A stretch of 64,000 nt of DNA from Boesenbergia rotunda. Lineage: Eukaryota > Streptophyta > Magnoliopsida > Zingiberales > Zingiberaceae. The stretch covers positions 486,499-550,498 of the forward strand of contig JAGFNQ010000288.1 in assembly GCA_024364735.1 (NCBI GenBank), read 5' to 3'. The position numbers and the translations under genes are program-made. Below the pieces are notes generated by a model that was given only the letters and a program-made list of their open reading frames with translations, ran no database searches and was not told where the DNA came from. Shown here one piece after another: positions 10,205 to 21,112 of the stretch (positions are counted from its first letter, which is position 1; every line of letters starts with the position of its first letter).

Positions 10205-12347
10205 TGTTAGTGATATGAGAGAAGTGTCCTAAGGCAATCGCCTTATAATTGTAATCATTTATTTTAATAAATGAATATTTACTATTTGAGTATACATGTT
10301 TGTGTATTTGATTGAGATCTTAAACTCATTTACTGAATGTCCGCAATACAATTCACAGCATGAGAGAATTTGTGTTGAATTCACAACTAGTGATTATCTC
10401 TACATGTGCAATTATGAAGTATTGAAATTGCTCCTAGTCGATGAATTGATAAATACAGACAGTATCAATTCTGTTGAGACTAGCGTGGGTTATTCTCTAA
10501 TCAGCTGATTCTCACTGGCTGGTGACATTGAGATGTCCGGAGATAAACATGAATGCTAGTTAAGGGAACTAGTTCATTGGAGTGACTGGCTGTAAAACTT
10601 CATATGATAGTCTACATATAGATATGTCAATGAAGTTCTTACTGCAGCTTAAGTGCGATGTTCCTTTGACTTGTGGTGTTCAAGTCATCTTGGTCATGGA
10701 GACTTATACTTTGACATCTTAAGCAAACATCTCCAAGGAGGTGTGGACCCAGGATGATTGGTATAAGCGGAAGTGCCCAAAGATGTTTGAACAGCCTACA
10801 AAGAATTCACCACTCCTTGCGAGGAGATGTATACCCGAGGCCTATCGTCGGATTGTTACTCGAAGCCTCTAGCCAGAGCATGACATGTTCAGAATATGAA
10901 TCTCTTAAATACATGAGAGTATTTAGAATCCGTAGGACGAGAAAACGTTACTTGGGCTAGGTGTGACGTAGTCAGCCTAGTGGGGATTGACACACATAGA
11001 CCATGTCCTGAATCAAGTGGGTATAAGATGGTGAAGGGAATGGGGCACGATTCATTATAGCTGCTGAAGGGTTTCCAAATTATTTCTGTGGTCAACCGTT
11101 GATCTTTCGATTAATTGGGGATCATGATGTACTACTAGGTGCTACTCATGATCGTTCTATAATTGATTAATTATAGATGGCTAACATAAATCGAAAGCCT
11201 ATTTAGTCACACGCACTACGAGTAATCCAAGGGATTTAAAACGAGTTGAAAATTGGATTTTCCAATCAAGAGAGATTAGGTTTGGTTGAGCCAAACGATA
11301 AGTCGAATCTGAATTTTTCAGAGACGCATCGAAAACTTAAAATGGCTAAGTCTTTTGAAGACTTAATAGATGAATTAAATAAGTTTAATTCATTGGGGCA
11401 TGGCTTGGATGGGCCGGCCAAAGAGGGCCTCCGTCCTCTTTGCTTGGCCGGCCACAACAAAGGGAGAGAACCAAGTTTTTGGTTCAATTTATAAAATAAA
11501 CCAAGTGTGGTTTGTTTTATAAAATTCTGGATGATATAAATTTTTTATATAATAAACCAAGGTTTGGTTTATTTTTCATGGAAATTAAAATGAACCATGG
11601 ATTGATTTATTTTATAAAATCAATCATGGATTAATTTACCATGATAAGGAAATTTATTCCATAAGAGAAAAGAGACTTGATTGATTTTTATCATGAATTA
11701 AAATATGATTTTAACCATGATATAAAATCAAACTTGGCATGATGGAATAAGTTATTCCATATTTGAGAGGCTTGATGGTTGAGAGGCCACTATATAAAGG
11801 ACCCAAGGCAAGGCTTGGAAAAAATCGAAGTGATGAAGGCATAGGCTCTCTCGCTCTCTTTCTCTCCTTCTCTTCTCCCCTTCTTGTCGTGCACCAACCA
11901 GCCCCATAAAGGATCTTTTGCCGACCACCACTTGCTGCCGGAGAAGGAAGCTCCGGCCATCCTTTTGTGGTTAGTCTTCCGACTTCTCTCTTAGTTTTTC
12001 TCGTCGCGTTCTCGGAGAATCTAGTAGTTCTCGAGAACATGAAACTCGTGGCTTTGCGTAGTCATCCTGAAGATACTTGACGTGGACGCGAATAGAGGCG
12101 GAACTTCCAAGGGACGCTTATGGTTGGATCTCGTCTCTTCCTTCGAGTTACGCAAAGTAATACGTAAATTAGTTTATGTTTCTGCAAAATTTTAAATGTA
12201 TGATCATGTCTACACAAGATAAAATTGCATGCTTAGATGTGTGGTTAAATAGTTTGAAAAATTATTTATGCTAAACCTTCCGCTGCACGTAATTAATTTT
12301 TAAAATTACGAACCCGCATCCATGTCAATATGCACCTGGTCCCAACA
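10205..12347 (+). repeat. 3' LTR (2,143 bp) of the truncated Copia element
   Basis: Starts TGTTAGTGATATGAG right after a short purine tract (AAGTGGGAG) and ends GGTCCCAACA at 12,347. Beyond it the sequence (GAACTCTGGTTTAGTTTC) matches 20,887 onward in the sister internal region, which fixes the boundary. Confidence 0.82.
11791..11798 (+). promoter_or_regulatory. LTR promoter TATA box
   Basis: TATATAAA in the context GGCCACTATATAAAGGACCC, about 550 bp before the LTR end. This is a normal position for the element's own RNA polymerase II promoter. Confidence 0.6.
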
Positions 12348-12572
12348 GAACTCTGGTTTAGTTTCTGAAATAATGAATATTCTATTTTGTTAAGAAAAGT
12401 GGAATAGAAAGATTATCTGTTTGGGAACATGGATAAGCAATTCAAGCAATTAAAACCAAAGTCTCCCATGATGCAAATACTAGCTAATAGCTCATCATTT
12501 AACCTAAGTAAGTGAAAGGTTCCTTCCTAGATGAACCAAACATACATTTAACATCTATGGCTTGGTCTTATT
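12348..12572 (+). mobile_element. Short piece of the first tandem Copia internal region
   Basis: Collinear with 20,887-21,112 in the second internal region (TTCTGAAATAATG, TTAAGAAAAGTGGAATAG, GATGAACCAAACATAC). It stops at 12,572, where a solo LTR is inserted, and continues at 14,799. Confidence 0.8.
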
Positions 12573-12698
12573 TGTTGATGCAGTCTGGCCCTGATTGTTA
12601 TTTTGGTGTTGACACCGATTTTAGTTTAGGTTGATAAGATGATTGGGTTTAAGTCCTGGTCGTGGACTAGGCATACCTAGTGGGACTAGGTTTGATGA

Positions 12699-13120
12699 AA
12701 GCCTGGCTTGGAGGGTCAGGTCCTAGCTTGAGAAGCTAGGTTGGATGAAACCCTAACTTGGAGGGCTAGGTGTGGGAAAATCCTAACCTTGAGGGTTAGG
12801 TGTGGAAAAGTCCTAACCTGGAGGTTTAGGTGTGGAAAATCCTAGCTTGGAGGGCTAGGTGTGGAAAAGTCATAACCTGGAGGGTTAGGTGTGAAAAAGT
12901 CCTAGCTTGGAGGGCTAGGTGTGGAAAATCCTAACCTGGAGGGTTAGGTGTGGAAAAACCCTGGCTTGGAGGGTCAGGTCCTAGCCTGGAGGTCTAGGTT
13001 GGATGAAATCCCGGTGAGTGAAGCCGGGTCCCGGTGAGTGAAGCCGGGTGACTGAAACCCTGGTGAGTGAAGCCAGGTCCTAGCTTGGAGGGCTAGGTTG
13101 AAGTCCCAGTGAGTGAAGCT
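12699..13120 (+). repeat. Array of roughly 27-32 bp palindromic units, type CCTAGC…GCTAGG
   Basis: About a dozen tandem units of the form CCTAGCTTGGAGGGCTAGG or CCTAACCTGGAGGGTTAGG separated by TGTGGAAAAGT-like spacers. A few variants near 13,015-13,110 read CCGGTGAGTGAAGCCGGG. Each unit can fold: the outer arms are reverse complements with a TGGAG-type loop. Units differ in arm sequence but keep pairing. Confidence 0.88.
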
Positions 13121-13185
13121 GGGCATGGCACGAGTCAGAGATGGGCTGGAGGCTTGTTCTCGTGACTTAGAGGAGATTTGACCTT

Positions 13186-13785
13186 GCCTGGATCGGTCTG
13201 GTGACTGATCAGGGAAGTTGGCACGGTGTTCCCTCGTGGATCGGTCTGGTGACCGATCCAGCGATGACTGATCGGTCTGGTGACCGATCAGGGAGCATAC
13301 AGTGAGGCTGGAACCTACTGCTCATCTCCTGATCGGTCTGGTGACCGATCAGGGAGAGTGCAGTTCACTCACTGCTCGGCTCCTGATCGGTCTGGTGACC
13401 GATCAGGGAGCACACAGTGAGTTGAGTTCCCCTGCTGCTTTGCTCTTGATCGGTCCGGTGACCGATCAGGGAGCATCCAGTAGGTTTGGGAACCTTACTG
13501 ATCTGCTCCTGATCGGTCTGGTGACCGATATGGAACACTGTTCAGACCTTTCTGGTGAACGATCAAGTGTCGCGGACTCCGTCTTATAACCGATCAGGCT
13601 GCAGCCTGATCGGTCAGTGAGCTTCCTGATCGGTCTGGTGACCAATCAGGTCACAGCCTGATCGGTCTGGTGACCGATCAGGCCCGTGTGGCCGCGAAAG
13701 CTGGGAGTCCCAGCAAAGCGGTGGATCGCTCCGATGATCGATCCACAAGCCTTGGATCGGTCCGGTGACCGATCACTTTAATTCA
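13186..13785 (+). repeat. Array of GATCGGTC-TGGT-GACCGATC hairpin units
   Basis: Ten or more copies of the 20-bp unit GATCGGTCTGGTGACCGATC, spaced irregularly by 25-60 bp of non-repeated sequence. Arms of eight bases are exact reverse complements around a four-base loop TGGT (CGGT in two). The first copy near 13,192 and one near 13,627 have single mismatches. Long open frames here on both strands are by-products of the repeat. Confidence 0.9.
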
Positions 13786-14798
13786 AACGCGCTGTCAGAC
13801 GCTCTGATCGCGTCTGATCACTCCTACTTTCACTGATACGCTACTGATGTCACTTTGATCTTCTCTTCTATTGCTGATACAAGTTTGATTTCATTTGCTA
13901 AACCTCTGATTGAGTGTGCAGGTGACAGGGATGACTTCAAACATTGAAGGATGGTCAACTGAGTTCTTTCCATGTATCAGTTTTGGCTATTTCTACGTCT
14001 TAGGTTGCAACAGCTCCTGGAGCTGCTGAATGGGGCTCGGCTGAGGGAAGCTCAGGGGTCCAGGTGAGGTCAGAGTTGATGGGCAGTGGCAGTGAAGCAG
14101 CTGGTAAGCTGCAGTGGAGCGTCTGGTGGCTGGCGAGGTGAGCTGCAGAGGCCAGATGCTTAAAAGACTTGAGAAGTGGAGAAGAGTTGGAGTTGTTGTT
14201 GTTATTGTTAGAGCTTGCGAAATTTCTTACTGCTACTACAACTCTTGTGCTCTTGCGACATCGTCGATTCATCTCTGAAGCAACCTCTATTACTTGAGCA
14301 TTTGGAAGAAGAACCAGGAAGCTTGGCGAGTCCATCAGCGAGAAGACACGAAGAAGGGAGTTCTTGCGTGAGATCTGCGCTGGGTGGAGCTCGATGAGAA
14401 GTTTGCTTGGGTTCTTACTGTCCTAAGTGCTCTGTAAGATCCTTCTTGTGTTTCATTGTGCTTAAAACTTTATCTCTGTTGAAACGCTGTGGAGAGGTTA
14501 CTCCACCGAGAAGGAGGTTGCTTACTATCCGAATTTTCCGGGGCTTGATCTACCGACGATCAAGGGATCGCCCACCTTAAGGGCACGCCAAGGAGTAGGG
14601 TCAAGTTATCCCCGAACCTTGTAAATCCTCTTTATTAGCGTTCTTGTGCTTGTGCTTAACTTAGGGTTTAGATTCTGCATACTCTGTTTTTATTGCTTCC
14701 GCTGTGCTACTAAACGTTTAAGTGCAGAAATTCAAAAAGTGCTAAAGTTTCGGTGTCTGGCTACATTCACCCCCTCTCTAGCCATCCAAGTTCCAACA

Positions 14799-16943
14799 TT
14801 ATTAACCGTAGTGTGATTTAAAGGTCGATAGCCGATGGGCCCTTGGGTTCATTGGTGGCGGGAGACTTCCCAACCTTTGAATCTTACTTGAAAGGTAAGA
14901 TGACCAAGAGGTCTTTCAAGGTCGAGGGGTATAGAGCCAGAGATATGTTAGAATCGGTTCATTCTGATATGTGTAGTCCTATGCCTATCCAGGAAAGAGG
15001 TAGCTTTGAATACTTCGTGAGACAAATATTCAAAGTTATGGATACATTTACTTGATAACCACAAGTCTGAATACTTTGATCTGTTCAAAGAATTTTAGGC
15101 TGATGTGAAGAAACATCAAAGTAAAAGTATCAAGACACTACGATCAGATCGTAGGGATGGGTACCTCTTGGGAAAGTTTAGGACTTACTTATCAGAGACT
15201 GGGATTCAATCCCAATTAACATCACCCGGTACACCCCAACAGAATGGTGCAGCAGAGCGAAGGAAAAGGGCTCTTATGGAAATGGTTAGGATAATGATGA
15301 GCTGCTCCGAGTTGCCGGATTCGTTCTGGGGATATGCTTTGTAAACGGCAGCGTATATACTTGATACCATCTAGGTCAGTACCTTCTACCCATAGAAGTG
15401 TGGACTGAGCGAAAGCCTAGTCTAAGACATATTCGGACATGAGATAGCTCAGCACGTGTGCTGAGAGGGGATACTGATAAGATTGCAATCTCGTGCGCTT
15501 GTTCGTAGGCTATCCTAGAGGAACGAAAGATGGTTCTATAGACAAAAGAATCAGAGGGTAATCGTTGGCACAAATACCAGATTCTTAGAAGAAGACTATA
15601 TGATGAACCACAAGCCCATGAGAAGACTACTTCTTGAAGAATTAAGAGGAGATGTTCTAACCTTAGTACCAACTGTACAAGAAGATATACCACAAGTCAC
15701 TGCACTGCGTGTCACAGAAGATACACAGGTGGTGCCTTGTCATAGTGGAAGGGTTGTTTGTCAACCAGAAGGATTCATGTTCTTGGGAGAGTCTTTGGAC
15801 TTGATCCATGGCGACCATGAATCAAGATCCCTACACCTATGACAAGGAGCATCCACTTTGAAGAAATAAATCCGGTCATATGGATTTGTTTAAAGGACGG
15901 ATAAGATTTGTGTATGTAAGAAATGTGACGGAAACGTAGTGGTATTCTTGTACTAATATGTAGATAATATTTTGTTAGTTGGTAACAATGACAAAGTATT
16001 ATCAGGTGTAAGGGTAAGGTTGTCAAAACAGTTGACATGAAGGACTTAGGAGAAGCAGGGCACATCCTTGGCGATCAAAGTTCTAAGGGATCACCAGAGA
16101 AGGATGTTGTGTTTATCCCAAGCTTCATACAAGACAGTGTCTTAACTCGTTTTAGCATGGAAACCTCCAAGAAGAGTTTTATACTTTTCAGTTGTGGAGC
16201 TACTCTATCTAAGAATATATGTTTAGATTATCAAAGGAGATAGAGCAGGTAATGGCGGTTCCTTTAGCGTCGGCTATAGGAGGCCTCATGTATGCTAAAA
16301 TCGAGACAAGATATCTGCTTTGCCATGAGCATGATTAGCAGATATCAAAGTAACCCAGGTCAAGGAAATTGGATTGCGGTAAAAACATGTATTAGTGCCT
16401 GAGAAGGACTAAGGATTATAAGCTAATTTATCGGGCAGACCAATTCCCTATGGGTTATACGAATACAGTTTTCCAGTCGGATAGGGGCAAGTATATGTAT
16501 TCCTCGGGGGTTTGTGTTTACTTTTAGGAGGTAGAACTATAGTTTGGAGGAGTGTCGCGTAGCGGCTGCGTGATGGACTCCACCATGGAAGCTAAGTATA
16601 TGACAGCCTCTGAGGCAGCCAGGAAAGCTACATGGTTCAGGAACCTCAAGATGAACTTCGATGTGATTCCTGGTTTGCTCAGAGCTATCACATTTTATTG
16701 TAATAAACAAATGGTGCAGTTACAAACTCGAAGGAATCACGAGCCCATAAGGCGAGTAAACACATAGAGCGCAAGTACCACCCAGGAGAGGAAAAGCTGT
16801 TGTTGCCTAATTACATCAGGAGACAACCTGGGAGATCATTTCACCGAGGCCTTGATAGCGAGAGCTTTAGGCATGTGGAGGATCAGGGAGTCAGATGTAT
16901 GACATTTTGAGAACAGCAATGTCTTTAAGTATAAGTGGGAGAT
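14799..16943 (+). pseudogene. Decayed Copia pol (integrase to RNase H), end of first internal region
   Basis: Resumes the interrupted Copia internal region and parallels 21,113-23,244. Readable pieces are an integrase zinc region (ESYLKGKMTKRSF, about 14,877-14,915), a catalytic-core piece with TLRSDRRDGYL and GTPQQNGAAERRKRAL (15,105-15,344), a reverse transcriptase thumb piece (MKDLGEAGHILGDQ, from 16,037) and RNase H (MEAKYMTASEAARKATW, from about 16,585). Many stops and frameshifts separate them. A purine tract AGTGGGAGAT precedes LTR B. Confidence 0.8.
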
Positions 16944-19061
16944 TGTAAGATGTATATACTGACAGACATGAATTTCTTTATATGGACATCTTAGTTTTGA
17001 AAAAAGAATCACAACTACACTAAATGCCTATTTATATTAGTACATGCATGAAGTCCAATTACTTTGCATTGTAGATAGCATGGTGTGTGGTGTCACATAG
17101 AAGATCATGTTATCAGTTCCTTTCTTAGTATAAATGAGAGGCTCACAACCGAGATGGAATTGGACAATCTATCAGAATGGTTGTAGTGTAATTAGGTGTG
17201 GTTGGTCTTGACCATAAAATTACACTAGTTTGCTTTGAGTACATTGAGTAGGACCGAAACCCGAAATTATCCAATTTGTACTGACTCGATAATTGGATAG
17301 GACCTCAGATTTTATTATGGAGTACGATCCCTTAATTCCGATATAATAACGGGCATATATTATTAATTATTATTTCTTTGATATACCAATGGGCGAGATC
17401 TATTCTGTTAGATCGATAAGTCCGGTAAGTTGGGAAATAATATTAATAATATGATGTGTTGTTGATTATTGACGGAATCCGTGTCCTGGTGAGTCGGGTT
17501 GATGATGCCCCCTTGATGAGCTCGAAATGTTCATCATGCTAAATCCTGCAGGTGGTTTTGATCCGGCATGATGATAAGGTCGAGTGGTACTAGTCAAGGA
17601 CTCAGAGGTTAATTAATATGAATTGTCAGTAATTTAAATTAATTAACGGGCATTCGAGATCTTAAACACAGGGGGATGGACGACTCGTAATAAGTGGAGC
17701 CCATATGTAAATATGGGGGTTGGTGAGGTAATTCAATGAGGATCTTTTAGTGGAATGGATCCTCGTTAATGGATCGGGTTTGGATCCATTAGTAGGCCAA
17801 GATCCAACTCCTCCTCATGGTCTCTACCGTAGCCCTATATATACCCCATAGTGGTATGAAACCAAATAGATGATTAATCCAATAGATAAAAAAACCCTAG
17901 TCTCTTTTCTCTCCTCCTCTCCTCTCTCTCCTGCTCTCGGCTCAGCGGCGCCGAACAAAACTTGCTGTTTTGTTTCTCAATGCAGTGAAGCACAAGAAAA
18001 AAAAAAAGCAGCAGGCTGTTTTTTGGTTTCTTCCCGTGCGTGCATGGCTCACCGGGCTGCTTCGGTCAACGTTGTGAAGCACCGAGAATCTCCTCCACGC
18101 GTGAAGCACAGGTAAGCCATGCATGGCTTCGCATGCAACAGCGGTGAAAGAAAACAGCTTCCTGTTTTCTCCGTGCAATTGGCTTTCGGTCAATTAAGTT
18201 GCATATGTTCTCCTCTTGTGATTAAATCCTGGTGTAAGCAAAAGTTGCCACGCAACTTTCAGCTCTTGAGCGCAGCTTTTGATCACGCAACTTTTATTCA
18301 GGATCAAGAAAAGTTGCAAGGCTCATGAGCGGTGGACTTTGCTCAAGGTAGTCTTGTTGCTCACGCAACTAAACTTAAAGCAGCAAAGTTGTTTTGCTTA
18401 GGGTTCGCATTCACATTAGAGAAGAAGGCACGCCGCTGAGGAATTGTTGTGGAGATGAGGACGAGTTGTTGTGGTCAGCAACTCAAAGTTCGGGTGCCAA
18501 CGGAGAAGGAAAGGAGTAGTAGAGTTTGTGTTTAGATTATTTTCTTCCTTTGATTGGCCGGCGATATCCCTTTGGTTAGGGATTGGTTGGCGCAAGGAGA
18601 AGGGATTGACTTGGTGACCACGAGTCTTGGTAGATCGTCGCCCACACGACGTCTAAGAGGGGAGGGTCATACGGTAGAAGATCGTAAAGTAACGGAAGAT
18701 ATATTCTTCCTTGGCTCCTTTCGTTCTTATTTGTGCATTATTCATTTGCCTCGTTATTTTATATGTGTTAGTTTATTAATTTGATTTCGTATCATAGCCA
18801 TTAATTTACTAACTGGACCCCGACCATAAAAACAAAAGCCGGCGATCCACTCGTCGCCTTTTCCGCGGTCGAATGGTCGAGTAAATCACAAGGCCGATTT
18901 TGGTAATTGGACGAGTTATGATTTGGATCGTTCGATACGGCACGAGATGGTCGTAGGGAGACGGGTCTCCATTCAGATTAATTTTTTAATCCGTAGACAT
19001 GGAGAGGTCTCTTGAATCGACCGAGTATTCGCTTAGGAAACCCGCCAAGCCATACCCAACA
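16944..19061 (+). repeat. LTR B (2,118 bp), the shared middle LTR
   Basis: Starts TGTAAGATGTATATACTG and ends CATACCCAACA. It is preceded by an internal-region end and followed by a primer binding site and a second internal region, so it acts as 3' LTR to one and 5' LTR to the other. TATA-like CTATATATACC lies at about 17,835. It holds an extra segment at 18,703-19,027 that LTR A lacks. Confidence 0.87.
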
Positions 19062-20159
19062 ATTGGTATCAGAGCTGAGGTTTCCGGCTTTGTGTGTTTA
19101 GGATTGGTTAATTTTTAAATTTTTTCATACATTTTATTTTTCTAGATGATGTGTGGATGTGCGTAAGTTAACTTTGTGTTGCAGGCATGAGATTCCAACT
19201 TAATGGGCAAAATAATTGATGTATGTGATGGTTATGCGAAATTTTTGTAATTAATTAATCCTCGGGGTTGACGAAGCTAGGTATTTAATTTTTGTAATTA
19301 AATACGGCACATGTTTAGCTAAGCTTTTTATTTTGCATTCGATCTAGTGTTCATGTACACTCCTTCGTGGAGTATAGGATCGATGATGTAAAAATAATTA
19401 GCTAGTCATTTTGGCTCAGAGATCCCTCAAGGTAGCTTGCGCAGAAGGAAGAGAGGAGCGGACGATGTGACGACACGACTAGAGGCGCATTAGAGACCAA
19501 GGGCCATAAAAGTTGGAAAATCTAGGATTTTCTTTATTTTTCATATTATTGGTTATGTGCTTGGTTGTGTAGTTGCGCTAGTAAAATTTCTCGAGATAAA
19601 ATTACTAAGTGGGAGAGGGACCCTAAGGGTCCCGCGACTTCCATTACAATATTCGACAAGTGATGCGAACAAGTTTGCGCGTCGGCTCTGAGTGTATTCC
19701 TCCCCATCGGATGGACTTGTTCTGTGGATCACTGGGTCGGAAAAGACTATAGAAAATTGTTGAAGAGCATGTGTACTTCCCCATCGGAAGGCACATAATC
19801 GGAAATAATTTTCTTAGTGTTGCGTAATGGTGGACACTTAGATGTGAATAATAGTGTCCTCCCTATCGGAGTCACTGCTATTATTTCGCATAGCCGAAGT
19901 GAACCAACTATCGATCTTACTTATCAAACAGTTAGGTTGACAAGATACTAAGATTGATGGGTAAGACCTCCTCTTACGAATGTAGAGATTCGTATACGTC
20001 CACACCATCATGGCATGCGGATTTCTCGGTGTATATATAGGGGTGTTGGTTGATTTCAAAAATTAATTATTTTGAGGAATCAATTTATTTTCGATTTCTA
20101 AAGTTGTGTATGTTGTGATTCTCAGGTTTTTCATAATAGCCTTTAACCCACTAGTGACC

Positions 20160-20635
20160 ATACTTAAGGAAAAGAAACCTAGACGTTGTCCTTACTGCTG
20201 AAGAGTACAAATATGTGCTCTTCGTGGAATGTCCTGAAGATGATGACCCACCTCAATGAGATTGAGGTTCTTGGAGAACAAATCGATGGGGAAACCCAGG
20301 TCGATATAATACTCCAATCTCTGCCTAGGAGTTTTGAGCAGTTCCGGCTCAACTATAACATGAATAAGCATGAGTATACGTTGGGGGAACTCCTGGGAGA
20401 ACTCCAGGCGGAAGAGGGGTTCTTTCGTCAGGGTTCGTAGGCCTTGGTCACTCAAAAGGTTTCTACTTCTGTGCCGAAAGGCAGGAAGAAGAAGAAACAA
20501 GGTGAGTCCAAGAAGGCAGCAGAATCGCAGGGACCTCAGGCTAGTGTGAAGAAGCCGAAAGGCAAGTGCTTCACGAGCCAGCAGGCTAGACATTGAAAGA
20601 CGAACTGTCCCCATTGACAAGAGAAAGGTATATCT
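20160..20635 (+). pseudogene. Copia gag remnant
   Basis: Two open pieces show gag motifs: KYVLFVECPEDDDPPQ-like sequence in the frame near 20,200-20,250, then LNEIEVLGEQIDGETQVDIILQ and SLPRSFEQFRLNYNMNKHEY (20,240-20,372), typical of the plant Copia gag middle. A Lys-rich stretch follows, with a damaged zinc knuckle near 20,560-20,610 where a stop replaces part of the CCHC motif. Confidence 0.75.
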
Positions 20636-21112
20636 TTTCTTTTATCGTTGTAACATGTTTAACGGTGTTATCTACCGGTACCTGGTGAGTAGATACGGAT
20701 GCCACTAAACATGTCTGCAATTCTTTGCAGGGGTTCCAGGAAGCCCAACGACTGGCAAAGAAAGAGATTACTGTCTACAAGGGATATGCTACGAAAGTGG
20801 CTACTATTGCAGTGGGAGTTATTTATTTGTCTTTAGAAGATAAAGTTTTAGTTTTACGATTGTTTTAATGTACCTAATTTTAGAAAGAACTCTGGTTCAG
20901 TTTCTGAAATAATGGATATTCTAGTTTGTTAAGAAAAGTGAAATAGAAAGATTATCTGTTTAGGAACATGGATAAGCAATTCAAGCAATTAAAACCAAAG
21001 TCTCTTATGATGCAAATAGTAGCTAATAGCTCATCATCTAACCTAAGTAAGTGAAAGGTTCCTTCCGAGATGAACCAAACATACCTTTAGCATCTATGGC
21101 TTGGTCTTATTA

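Larger units (their letters stand above)
6273..12347 (+). mobile_element. 5'-truncated Ty1/Copia retrotransposon with 3' LTR
   Basis: Contains gag, protease, integrase, reverse transcriptase and RNase H in Copia order, followed by a 2.1 kb 3' LTR. The 5' LTR, primer site and gag start codon are missing: coding sequence begins at the junction with the preceding LTR fragment. In-frame stops and frameshifts make it inactive. It sits inside the first internal region of the tandem Copia family, which resumes at 12,348. Confidence 0.85.
12573..14798 (+). repeat. Solo LTR (2,226 bp) with perfect 5-bp target duplication
   Basis: Begins TGTTGATGCAGTC and ends TTCCAACA. TTATT is present on both sides (12,568-12,572 and 14,799-14,803), and the flanking sequence rejoins the sister copy at 21,113 without loss, so both ends are certain. 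No internal region is present; recombination between two LTRs is the usual cause. Its head matches the minus-strand LTR piece at 33,038-33,693. It contains two arrays of palindromic units, listed separately. Confidence 0.93.

Noticed and set aside
13302..13589. Open frame coding GLVTDQG-type repeats
   Set aside because: It is produced by the GATCGGTCTGGTGACCGATC array, whose palindromic units keep several frames open on both strands. No codon-level conservation beyond the DNA repeat.
12699..13785. CRISPR-like look of regularly spaced palindromic repeats
   Set aside because: Plant nuclear context, repeats inside an LTR with proven borders, spacers partly similar to each other and of uneven length, no cas genes.
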